A stretch of 64,000 nt of DNA from positions 310,001-374,000 of the forward strand of contig CAWAYH010000002.1 in NCBI GenBank assembly GCA_963786195.1, given 5' to 3'. Positions 34,959 to 43,165 of this stretch are shown piece by piece. Origin of the DNA: CAWAYH01 sp963786195 (GTDB lineage Bacteria; Acidobacteriota; Vicinamibacteria; Vicinamibacterales; 2-12-FULL-66-21). Numbering within the stretch: position 1 is the first letter of the stretch; each line of letters begins with the position of its first letter. The translations under genes and the position numbers were made by a program. The notes below the pieces were generated by a model. That model made no database searches and was not told the DNA's origin. It saw only the letters and a list, made by a program, of their open reading frames with translations.

Positions 34959-37381
34959 ATGGAAACGTTCCGCCAGGATCTGCACGTTGCGCTGAGAGGA
35001 TTCTCGAAGAACCGCGGGTTCACGCTCGCCGTCATCCTCACGATGGCGCTCGGCATCGGCGCCAACACCGCGATCTTCAGCGTCGTCCACGGCGTGCTGC
35101 TCCGGCCGCTGCCGTACGCGGACGGCGACAACCTGATGATCCTGCAGCAGCAGCGTCCGCTCGCGGGCGTCCAGGCCCAGGGTTTCTCGCCGCTCGAGAT
35201 GGAGGACTACCGCCAGCAGGCGGCGTCGTTCTCGGACATCGTCGAGTATCACAACATGTGGTTCGTGCTGCTCGGCCGCGGCGAGCCCGAGCGCGTGCAG
35301 ACCGGCGTCGTCTCGTGGAACTACTTCGAGATGTTCGGCGTGAAGCCGGTGGCCGGGCGCACGTTCCGCGCGGATGACGACAAGCCGGGCGCGGACGCCG
35401 TGCTCGTCCTCAGCCACAGCTACTGGCAGAGCCGGTTCGGCGGCGACGCGCGCGGTCATCGGACAGGTGTTCCAGATGAACGATCGTCCGCACACGGTCA
35501 TCGGGGTCCTGCCGTCGATCCCGCAATTCCCGGACGAGAACGACGTCTACATGCCCGTCTCGGCCTGCCCGTTCCGATCGTCGGACGGCGTGAAGACGAA
35601 CCGCAACGCGCGCATGGTTCAGGCGTTCGGACGACTGCGGCCAGGCGTCTCGCACGGACTCGTCCCGGAGCGATCTCGCGGTGGTCGCGTCGCGGCTCCA
35701 GCAGGCAGTATCCCGCGAACTATCCGGCGAGCGCCGGCTTCACAGCGACCGCGCTCTCGCTTCGCGGCGAGCTGACGCGCGGCTTCCGGCCGACGCTGGC
35801 CATCCTGCTCGCGGCGCGGGGTTCCTGCTGCTGATCGTCTGCGCGAGCGTCGCGAACCTGATGCTGGCGCGTCTGCTCAAGCGCGAGCGCGAGATGGCGA
35901 TCCGCATGTCGCTTGGCGCCGGGCGGTGGCGTCTCGTGCAGGCAACTGCTGACGGAAAGCACGCTGCTCGCGCTCGCGGGGGCCGTCGTCGGCCTCGCGA
36001 TCGCAGGGCTGACGATGGATCTGCTGGTGACGCTCGCGGATCAGTTCACGACCCGATCGCAGGAGATCTCGCTCAACGGCGTCGTGCTGCTCTTCACGCT
36101 CGGCATCGCGACGCTGACCGGCGTCCTCGTCGGCGCGATTCCGTCGCTGCCCGGACGCGTCAGCCTGTCATCGGTCATGCAGGAAGGCTCGCGCACGGTC
36201 GCCGGCGGACGCGGATCGCTCAGGAGCGCGCTCATCGTCGCGCAGGTGGCGGTGTCGTTCGTGCTGCTCATCGGCGCCGGCCTCATGCTGCGAAGCCTGC
36301 TGCACCTCCAGGCGGTGGATCCGGGGATCCAGACCGAGAGCGTGCTCAGCATGCGCGTCGCGCTGAACTTCACGAAGTACAAGACGCCGGCACAGCGCGG
36401 GCAGTTCCTGACGCAGCTGGTCGAGAGGCTGCGCGAGATCCCGGGCGTCAGGTCCGTCGGCGGCGCGGGCACGTTCCCGCTGAACGAAGGCGGCAGGTTC
36501 TTCACGGGCGTGCGCGTCGAGGGTCAGCCCGAAGTCGAGCCGACACGCCTGCCGCGCGCGGAGTTTCAGCGCCTCGCCCGGGTACTTCCAGACAGTCGGG
36601 ATTCCTCTCCTCAAGGGACGGTTGTTCGACGAACGCGACATCACCGAGCGCGAGAACGTGGCCGTCATCAGCGAATCGATGGCGCGGCACTTCTTTCCGA
36701 ACTCGATCCGATCGGCGCGCGCATCTCGAACAACAACGGCCAGACGTGGGTGACGATCGTCGGCGTCGTGGGTGACGTGCGGCAGCACGCTCGCGTCGCA
36801 GCCGTCCGACACGTTGTACCGTCCGCTCGCCCAGACGCCGCTCCTGACCGTGATGTTTCTCGCGCGGACGTCGGAGGCGCCTGCACGCCTCGCGCAGCAG
36901 ATGCGCGACGCCGTCCACGCGCTGGACGCGAACCAGCCGGCGATCAGTTCCGCACGCTGGACGAGGTCCGATCGCAGTCGCTCTCGGCGCCTCGTCTGAC
37001 GACCACGCTGATGGCGGTGTTCGCGGGGATCGCGCTGCTCATCACGGCCGCCGGTCTCGCCGGCGTCATCGCGTTCTCGGTCAACCAGCGAACGCAGGAG
37101 TTCGGCGTGCGCATGGCGCTCGGCGCGTCGCGCGGTTCGGTGCTGCGCATGGTGCTGAGCCAGGCGCTCAGGCTGGTCTGATCGGACTCGTGCTCGGGGG
37201 CATCGCCGCGATGTTCCGGGCGAACTCGCTCCAGACGCTGCTCTTCAACACCGAGCCGACCGATGCGCTGACCTACTCGGCTGTCGCACTCGTCTTCGTC
37301 ATCGTCGCGGTGCTGGCCTGCTTCATGCCGGCGCGCCGCGCCTCCTCGGTCGATCCGCTCGTCGCCCTCAGGCAGAACTGA
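34959..37381 (+). pseudogene. ADOP-family ABC permease, heavily frameshifted
   Basis: Another ADOP permease, without the extra N-terminal helical domain: METFRQDLHVALRGFSKNRG then ILTMALGIGANTAIFSVVHG. The start has AGGAG 7 nt upstream. The frame is lost near 35454 (one extra G before the VIGQVFQMNDRPH block) and again near 35670-35720, 35815, 35945, 36575, 36705, 36785, 36945 and 37180. Yet every piece stays recognisable, for example ELTRGFRPTLAILLA, REREMAIRMSLGAGRWRLV, LIGAGLMLRSLLHLQ, GVIAFSVNQRTQEFGVRMAL and the end ASSVDPLVALRQN. Such high conservation with so many shifts suggests sequencing errors or very recent decay. It may be cotranscribed with the DJ-1 gene. Confidence 0.8.
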
Positions 37382-37392
37382 GACTCGCGAAC

Positions 37393-37535
37393 GGTGCAAG
37401 GTGCACCGTGCAGGGTTCACGGTGCCGTGCTGTGCAGGTGCCTATTTAGCTGCGGACGGAGCTTGCGGGTGTTATCACGGCAGGGAGCACCTTGCACAGC
37501 ACCGCACCCTGCACGGTGCACCGTGCACCTGCACC
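37393..37535. repeat. Inverted-repeat spacer with GGTGCACCGTGCAGGGT arms
   Basis: The left arm at 37393-37416 (GGTGCAAGGTGCACC then GTGCAGGGT) pairs with the right arm at 37506-37535, which has a small insertion. About 90 bp separate them, themselves rich in short GTGC/GCAC repeats. No gene lies in the interval, which separates the ADOP and VOC genes. Confidence 0.65.
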
Positions 37536-37594
37536 GTTCCCCGAGCCGTGAGCCGGAAGCTGACAGGCTTCTTCTCCTGCATTATCTTGTCTGG

Positions 37595-38009
37595 GTGATC
37601 AAGACCTACGGCCTGACCCACATCGCGCTGGCCGTCGAGGATCCCCGGCGGTCGCTCGCGTTCTACCAGCGCATCCTCGGCGTCGTACCCGTCTGCCAGG
37701 AGGCAGATTTCATCCAGGCGCAGACCCCCGGCAGCCGCGATGTCCTCGTGTTCGAGCGCGGCCGTCGGGCCGGGAAACCGGGCGGCGTGGCGCATTTCGG
37801 CGTTCAGGCTCACGCGCGCAGGCGACATCACGCGCGCGATCAAGACCATCAAATCCGCCGGCGGCGTCATTCGCAGCCACGGCGAGTTCTGTCCGGGTGA
37901 GCCCTACGTTTTCTTTGCCGACCCCGACGGTTATGAGGTAGAGATTTGGTATGAGATTCCGACGCCGGTCGATCCGCGGCCCGCGCGCCGGCGGCGACGA
38001 GCGAGCTAG
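37595..38009 (+). CDS. VOC/glyoxalase superfamily protein, one frameshift
   Basis: A single VOC module pair of about 137 codons. The first frame reads YGLTHIALAVEDPRRSLAFY, then VPVCQEADFIQAQTPGSRDV and GVAHFG. One extra base near 37801 shifts the frame, which goes on FRLTRAGDITRAIKTIKSAG, then GEFCPGEPYVFFADPDGYEV and EIWYE. The paired beta-alpha-beta-beta-beta motifs and the final D-P-D-G-Y-E-V-E-I metal-ligand strand are typical. GTG at 37595 is the best start. Substrate unknown; the superfamily includes glyoxalases, dioxygenases and antibiotic-binding proteins. Confidence 0.85.
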
Positions 38010-38037
38010 TTAATCGGTCTGTCCCAGCAAGGCGCCC

Positions 38038-38556
38038 ATGAGCGACGAAGACATCCGCACTGCCATCGAGCGCAACGTCAAGGCCGTTACGCTGCGGCCG
38101 GGGATTGCGCAGCACACAGGCCACACCCACGTCCGGCTCAAGCCTGGACTCGAGTGCGAGGTGACCGAGGGCCCGTGGCGGCTGACCGTGGGGATGGGCG
38201 AGAAGTCCGGCGGCACCAATGCAGGTCCAAGCCCCGGCGTGCTCGGACGCGGCGCGCTCGGCTCGTGCCTCGCGCTCGGCTATGCGATGTGGGCGGCGCG
38301 CATGGACGTCGTGATCGACTCGCTCGAGGTCGAGGTCGAGGCCGACTACGACAGCCGCGGCGAGCTCGGTGTCGCCGAGGACATCTCCCCCGGCTACACG
38401 CACGTGCGTTACACGGTGAAGGTCTCGAGCCCTTCGCCTGAAGCGGACGTCCGGCGCGTGCTCGATCTGGCGGATCGCTTCAGCCCGTATCGGGACGTCT
38501 TCTCGCGCGCCAACAAGGTCAGCCGCGAAGTCCAGATCAGCCCGTCGAAAGCCTGA
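38038..38556 (+). CDS. OsmC family protein
   Basis: A 172-residue OsmC-like protein. The family uses two cysteines to reduce organic hydroperoxides. The first is present in LGSCLALGYAMWAARM (helix after the GxxxGALGSC turn). At the second site the sequence is RFSPYRDVFSRANKVS, with serine in place of cysteine, as in some subfamilies, so thiol peroxidase activity is doubtful. The N-terminal strand region (ECEVTEGPWRLTVGMGEKSG) is typical. It starts at 38038 and is followed after 2 bp by a methyltransferase gene, so the two are cotranscribed. Confidence 0.87.
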   Translation: MSDEDIRTAIERNVKAVTLRPGIAQHTGHTHVRLKPGLECEVTEGPWRLTVGMGEKSGGTNAGPSPGVLGRGALGSCLALGYAMWAARMDVVIDSLEVEVEADYDSRGELGVAEDISPGYTHVRYTVKVSSPSPEADVRRVLDLADRFSPYRDVFSRANKVSREVQISPSKA

Positions 38557-38558
38557 CC

Positions 38559-39377
38559 ATGGATGCGCGCCTGCAGCGACGCATTCAGCGTTACGGCTGG
38601 GACAAGGCTGCGCCGTACTACGAGCGGTACTGGCAGGCGCAGCTCGAGCCGGCGCGGCGCCGCTTGTTCGAGCTCAGCGACCTGCAGGCCGGCGAGCGTG
38701 TGCTCGAGATCGCCTGCGGCACCGGGCTGGTGACGTTCCCGGCGGCAAGCACCGTGGGCCGACACGGTTCTATCGTCGCGACCGACATCTCGGACGCCAT
38801 GGTCGCGTATGTTACGGACGAAGCGGCGCGCCGGAGGCTCCAGCACGTGCGCGCGCTCCGCATGGACGCCGAGACGCTGACGTTCCCGGACGGCGCCTTC
38901 GACGTCGTGCTGTGCGCGCTCGGCCTGATGTACGTTCCCGATCCGGTCGCGTCGCTGCGCGAGATGCACCGTGTGCTCAGGCCCGGCGGCCGGGCGGTTG
39001 CCTCGGTGTGGGGCGCACGCAACAAGTGCGGGTGGGCCGAGATCTTCCCGATTGTCGAATCGCGCGTCGACTCGGACGTCTGTCCGATGTTCTTTCAGCT
39101 CGGCACCGGCGAGACGCTGTCGCGCACGTTTGCGGACGCCGGCTTCAGCGCCGTCGAGGCGTCTCGTATTTCGACGACGCTCCAGTACGAATCGGGCGCG
39201 GACGCGTGCGGCGCGGCGTTCGCCGGCGGTCCGGTGGCGCTCGCGTACTCACGATTCGACGACCGCGTGCGCGACGAGGCGCACGCGGAGTACCTCGCCT
39301 CGATCGAACGATGGCGCGTCGGAGACCGCTATGCAATCGCCGGTGAGTTCGTCATCGCCCGCGGGTTGAGATCGTGA
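38559..39377 (+). CDS. Class I SAM-dependent methyltransferase
   Basis: A 272-residue methyltransferase of the UbiE/COQ5-like type. Motif I is RVLEIACGTGLVTFPAAST, motif II IVATDISDAMVAYV, motif III-like ALRMDAETLTFPDGAFDVVL, and the post-III LREMHRVLRPGGRAVASVWG is characteristic. The N-terminal GWDKAAPYYERYWQAQLEPA suggests small-molecule substrates. It begins 2 bp after the OsmC gene. Its stop overlaps the GTG of a tiny frame at 39374. Confidence 0.9.
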   Translation: MDARLQRRIQRYGWDKAAPYYERYWQAQLEPARRRLFELSDLQAGERVLEIACGTGLVTFPAASTVGRHGSIVATDISDAMVAYVTDEAARRRLQHVRALRMDAETLTFPDGAFDVVLCALGLMYVPDPVASLREMHRVLRPGGRAVASVWGARNKCGWAEIFPIVESRVDSDVCPMFFQLGTGETLSRTFADAGFSAVEASRISTTLQYESGADACGAAFAGGPVALAYSRFDDRVRDEAHAEYLASIERWRVGDRYAIAGEFVIARGLRS

Positions 39378-39475
39378 AGGAAACGGTCGTCGATAAGGCG
39401 CTCAGCGGTTTCACGCCGGGGGAGTTCCTCTCGTCCGCCCGGTACCCGAACACGGCGAGCGTCGCGGAAGCCTGA
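39374..39475 (+). CDS. Possible 33-residue ORF of unknown function
   Basis: GTG at 39374 overlaps the methyltransferase stop (GTGA) and gives KETVVDKALSGFTPGEFLSS and a short tail before TGA at 39473-39475. I recognise no family. It may be a translationally coupled small protein, a remnant of a larger gene, or chance. Confidence 0.3.
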   Translation: MKETVVDKALSGFTPGEFLSSARYPNTASVAEA

Positions 39476-39547
39476 GGCCAGGAAAAATTTTCAAGACGCC
39501 CCGGTGCCGGCCGCGCGATCATCGGTCGACGTCCCAAGGAGGAGTTC

Positions 39548-40357
39548 ATGTCAACCGACTTCCGTCGACCGGGTTTCACAGCCGTTACTCCCGGATTGTG
39601 TGTAAACGGCAGCGGCCAGCTCTTCACGTTTCTCGAACGCGCGTTCGGCGCAACGCTCGTGGACGGGCAGCGCGACGAGCACGGCAATTTCGGACACGCC
39701 GAGCTGAGGATTGGCGACTCGCTCATGGAGCTCAGCGAAGCGAAGCCGAAGTGGCCCGCAAAACCCTGCGCGCATCACGTCTACGTGCCGGACACGGACG
39801 CCGTGTACGCGAAGGCGATCGCTGCGGGCGCGCAATCGCTTCAGGCGCCACATGACGCCGAGTACGGTGAACGCACGGCATCCGTCAAGGACGGGGCCGG
39901 CAATCACTGGTACATCGCGACACGGCTCGAGGGCGGGCCGATCCCTCCGGGTTTCCGCACGGTCACCCCGTACGTCATCACGAATGGCGCCGACGCGATC
40001 ATCGGGATGATGCGGGCGGCGTTCGGCGCGAAGGAACACACGCGGGTGCCGCGGGCCGACGGGAGCATCATGCACGCTGCGCTGGATATCGGCGGCTCGA
40101 TGATCGAGATGGCCGACGGCGCCGATCCCTGGCGGCCGATGCCGTGCGGCCTCCACGTGTACGTGCCGGACGTCGACGGCGCGTACGAGCGCGCGCTCCG
40201 CGCCGGCGCGACCTCCGTCTACGCGCCGATCGATCAGTTCTACGGCGATCGCGAGTGCGCGGTACAGGACCCGGGCGGGAATTACTGGTTCATTGCGACC
40301 TACAAGGAGGAGGTGTCGAAGGAAGAGATGCAGCGGCGAATGGCTGCGATGAAGTGA
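39548..40357 (+). CDS. Two-domain VOC/PhnB-like protein
   Basis: A 269-residue protein built from two similar VOC modules. Each starts with a PhnB-like strand: FTAVTPGLCVNGSGQLFTFL (about residues 10-30) and FRTVTPYVITNGADAIIGMM (about 136-155); and each ends in a repeat of CAHHVYVPDTDAVYAKAI or CGLHVYVPDVDGAYERAL followed by a DGAGNHWYIAT/DPGGNYWFIAT strand. The internal duplication is clear by eye. The function of such tandem PhnB-like proteins is mostly unknown. The start is preceded by AAGGAGG. The selenoprotein-like gene follows 33 bp later. Confidence 0.9.
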   Translation: MSTDFRRPGFTAVTPGLCVNGSGQLFTFLERAFGATLVDGQRDEHGNFGHAELRIGDSLMELSEAKPKWPAKPCAHHVYVPDTDAVYAKAIAAGAQSLQAPHDAEYGERTASVKDGAGNHWYIATRLEGGPIPPGFRTVTPYVITNGADAIIGMMRAAFGAKEHTRVPRADGSIMHAALDIGGSMIEMADGADPWRPMPCGLHVYVPDVDGAYERALRAGATSVYAPIDQFYGDRECAVQDPGGNYWFIATYKEEVSKEEMQRRMAAMK

Positions 40358-40390
40358 TAGCTGATGGCTGGAATCAGGTAACATCGTGAC

Positions 40391-40615
40391 ATGCGCGTGA
40401 CGATCACCTACTGCGGCCGCTGAAACTACCTCCCGCGCGCCTCCAGTCTGGAGGCCACGCTGTCACGTGAGCTGGGAATCAAGCCAGAGCTGATCCGTGG
40501 CGATCGCGGCATCTTCGACGTCGCCGCTGACGGGAAGGTGATCTTCTCGAAGCACGCGGAGCATCGGTTCCCCGATGACGCCGAGATCATCAAAGCCCTG
40601 CGCGGGCTGATGTAG
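40391..40615 (+). CDS. SelW/Rdx-family selenoprotein with in-frame TGA (predicted)
   Basis: A 74-codon gene read through TGA at 40421-40423. The start MRVTITYCGR-U puts C8 and the TGA codon 11 in the C-x-x-U arrangement of SelW/SelT/SelH thioredoxin-like Rdx proteins. The rest fits the family: NYLPRASSLEATLSRELGI, then GDRGIFDVAADGKVIFSKHA with the G-x-F-x-V..G..i-f-S-K signature, and RFPDDAEIIKALRGL before TAG at 40613. Rdx proteins are small cytosolic redox proteins. A stem-loop sits 15 nt past the TGA. It lies between the double VOC gene and the SecA-like gene. A TGC-to-TGA mutation of a Cys form is the alternative. Confidence 0.82.
40439..40455 (+). promoter_or_regulatory. Bacterial SECIS-like stem-loop downstream of TGA
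   Basis: GCCTCCA and TGGAGGC form a perfect 7-bp stem with a GTC loop. The hairpin begins 15 nt after TGA at 40421-40423. Bacterial SECIS hairpins, read by SelB, sit in this position and carry a G-U in the apical loop (CAGGUCUG in E. coli fdhF compared with CAGUCUG here). It also encodes ASSLEA, so it must satisfy both roles. Confidence 0.65.
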
Positions 40616-40621
40616 CTTTCC

Positions 40622-40684
40622 GAGCCCCGAGCCCCCGAGCCCCCGAGCTACCGAGCCCCCGAGCTACCGAGCTACCGAGCTACC
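40622..40684. repeat. Tandem CCGAGCTAC/CCGAGCCCC 9-mer array
   Basis: Some seven imperfect 9-base units, CCGAGCCCC or CCGAGCTAC, lie between the selenoprotein-like gene and the SecA-like gene and run into the latter's stop codon. It appears to be simple slippage-type repetition at a convergent gene end. Confidence 0.7.
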
Positions 40685-43085
40685 GTCTCTTGAGCCACCG
40701 CCGGATGAAGACCGTCGCGGCCACCGCAATGCTCACCGGCCAGTAGAACACGGCAAGCATCCCCATCGTCGCGGCCGCGCCGATGTTGCGGCTGGCGAGC
40801 AGCGATATACCCAGCGTCGAGAACGGATTGTCGTTGACGAGATACGTCCACGTCGACGACGACCCGGAGACGCCGGCGGCGGCGAGATCGATGGCGCCGT
40901 CGACGACGTCCAGCGTCAGGAAGCGTGCGACGGCCTGCTCGCTGACCCTGGTCATCATCGTCTGAAACGCGTCGACGATCTGCTTGTGGAATTCGGTAAT
41001 CGGCTCCTTACCGCCGTATCGCTGCAGGTGGATGCCTTCGCGGATGTCCTCGATCAGCGCGAGATGATCGGCCCACGCCCGGTCGAGCTCGAACATCGTG
41101 ACGCGCTGTTCGGCGTGGCGGACTGCGTCGGGACCAACGAGATCGACGAGCGCCCGGTACTTCTCCGGCGCCTCTTCCGCCGCAACCCCGGGATCCGCCT
41201 CGTCGGTGAGCAGCTCCTGACGCCAGCGGTACACGATCCGCCGCTGTTCGTCCACGAGTTCCGAGTATTTCCACAGCGTCCGGCGGATCTCGAAGTTCTG
41301 GCCCTCGACGATTCGCTGCGCGCGCGCGATCTCGCGCGCGACGACGGGGTCGTTTATCGGCGCCGGGCCGGGAGCAGGCCGATGTCCCTTCGGGATGAGC
41401 GAGAGGACACCGTAGCGCCGGATCAGATCGTCCTCGAGGCTGATGAAGAAGCATGACGCGCCAGGATCGCCCTGGCGACCCGCGCGTCCACGGAGCTGGT
41501 TGTCGATGCGCGGCGTCTCGTGGCGGTTCGTGCCGATGACGTAGAGGCCACCGAGCTCGACCACTCGATCGTGAGTGCCCAGATCCGGTCCGCCGAGGCG
41601 GATGTCGGTGCCCCGACCCGCCATGTTCGTCGAGATCGTGACCGCGCCGAGCCTGCCGGCGTTCGCGACGATTCGCGCCTCGTGCGCATCCTGCCGCGCG
41701 TTCAGGACTTCGCAGACCACGCCGTGCGCGCGCAACACCGCAGCGAGCTCCTCCGATTCCCGTACGCTGGACGTGCCAACGAGGATCGGCCGGCCGGACT
41801 CGTGGACGCGCGCGATCTCTTCGACGAGCGCGGACGTTTTCGCCGCGCGATGCGTGAAGACGACATCGGGCGAATCCACGCGCTCGCACGTGCGATTGGG
41901 CGGAAACACGACGGTCTTCAAGCCGAAGAAGCTGGAGAACTCCTCGGCCGCGGACTCTGCGGTTGCCGTCATGCCCGCGAGGTGCGCGTACTCGCGGATG
42001 AAGTGCTGCATCGGGACGGATCCCAGGATGCGGCCCTCCGGCCTGACGGCCAGACGTTCCTTGGCCTCGACTGCCGGCTGGATTCCGTGGGGCCAGCGCC
42101 GGTTCTCGGCAAGCCGGCCGGTCCACTCGTCCACCAGTTCCACCGCGCCGTCGCGAACGACGTAGTCGCGATCGCGTACGAGCAGCGTCTCCGAGTGCAG
42201 CGCGACGTGAAGGGCGCTCAGGAGCAGATGCTGTGCGGGATCCTCGAGCTGAACGCCGAGGCGCTGGCTGGCGGTCCGAAAACCGGTTTCGGTCAGCACG
42301 ACCGTCCTGGCGTATTCGTCGGCGTCGTAGTCCACGCCCGGGCGCAGCGCGCGTGCGAGCGCGGCCAGGGCAGCGTGCTCGATCGGAAGCCCCGGCGCCG
42401 GCCCCGCAATGACGAGCGGCACGCGCGCTTCGTCGATCAGGATGAAATCCGCTTCGTCCACGATCGCCAGGTGATGGCCGCGATGGACGATGCGCGAGGG
42501 GTCGAACGTCGTGTGATCGCGGAGGAAGTCGAAGCCGGCCTCTTTCGCGGTGACGTAGGTGACGTCGGCGGCGTAGGCGCGGCGCCGTTCATCGGGCGGC
42601 ATGCCCTGGATGACGAACGCGACATCGAGGCCAAACCACGCGTAGAGCGGCGCCATCCACTCTGCGTCGCGGCGGGCCAGGTAGTCGTTGGCCGTGAAGA
42701 TGTGGACGCCGCGGCCACCGAGCGCGTGAAGGATTGCGGGCGGAACCGCGACGAGCGTCTTGCCTTCACCCGTCGCCAGCTGGCTCAGGCAGCCGCGGCT
42801 GAGGGCCACGCCGGCCGCGAGCTGGACGTCGAACGGCCGCATGTTCAACGTGCGATCCGCGGCCTCGCGCGCGATCGCGAAGACGTCGGGCAGGAGCGCG
42901 TCGAGCGGCTCACCCTCGCGCGCGCGTACGCGATTCGCGACGGCGCGTTCGCGCAGGTCCGCATCCGTCAGGCGTCCGACGTCGGCGCGGTCGATGTCCT
43001 CGAGCACGTCGAAGTAGGGACGCACGTCGTGCCCGACGGGCGACCCCGTCATCTGGCGATACTGCTCGCGCACCGAATCGGTCAT
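40680..43085 (-). CDS. SecA-like preprotein translocase ATPase with C-terminal hydrophobic tail
   Basis: An 801-residue SecA homologue, probably an accessory (SecA2-type) form. Walker A is QLATGEGKTLVAVP, the DEAD motif is AIVDEADFILIDEARVPLVI, and motif VI is LRGRAGRQGDPGASCFFISL; TISTNMAGRGTDIRLGG and YVIGTNRHETPRIDN are also typical. The helical scaffold follows (WADHLALIEDIREGIHLQRY). Instead of the zinc-binding C-terminus of SecA, it ends in hydrophobic stretches (ATMGMLAVFYWPVSIAVAAT, then VFIRRWLKRR), which suggests a membrane anchor. An ATG at 43094 is also possible. It faces the amidohydrolase gene with 80 bp between. Confidence 0.88.
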   Translation of the reverse strand: MTDSVREQYRQMTGSPVGHDVRPYFDVLEDIDRADVGRLTDADLRERAVANRVRAREGEPLDALLPDVFAIAREAADRTLNMRPFDVQLAAGVALSRGCLSQLATGEGKTLVAVPPAILHALGGRGVHIFTANDYLARRDAEWMAPLYAWFGLDVAFVIQGMPPDERRRAYAADVTYVTAKEAGFDFLRDHTTFDPSRIVHRGHHLAIVDEADFILIDEARVPLVIAGPAPGLPIEHAALAALARALRPGVDYDADEYARTVVLTETGFRTASQRLGVQLEDPAQHLLLSALHVALHSETLLVRDRDYVVRDGAVELVDEWTGRLAENRRWPHGIQPAVEAKERLAVRPEGRILGSVPMQHFIREYAHLAGMTATAESAAEEFSSFFGLKTVVFPPNRTCERVDSPDVVFTHRAAKTSALVEEIARVHESGRPILVGTSSVRESEELAAVLRAHGVVCEVLNARQDAHEARIVANAGRLGAVTISTNMAGRGTDIRLGGPDLGTHDRVVELGGLYVIGTNRHETPRIDNQLRGRAGRQGDPGASCFFISLEDDLIRRYGVLSLIPKGHRPAPGPAPINDPVVAREIARAQRIVEGQNFEIRRTLWKYSELVDEQRRIVYRWRQELLTDEADPGVAAEEAPEKYRALVDLVGPDAVRHAEQRVTMFELDRAWADHLALIEDIREGIHLQRYGGKEPITEFHKQIVDAFQTMMTRVSEQAVARFLTLDVVDGAIDLAAAGVSGSSSTWTYLVNDNPFSTLGISLLASRNIGAAATMGMLAVFYWPVSIAVAATVFIRRWLKRR

Positions 43086-43165
43086 TGACCGCATAATCTG
43101 CTCAGCGACCACATCATCTGAATGTACCGCAGGTACGCTATCTTTTTGTTCCTGAGTCCCAAACC

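Noticed and set aside
37394..37594. Coding extension upstream of the VOC gene
   Set aside because: The frame runs through the inverted-repeat spacer; VOC similarity starts only at 37595.
40783..40965. Short plus-strand frame over the end of the SecA-like gene
   Set aside because: It is antisense to the conserved SecA C-terminal region and has no family features.
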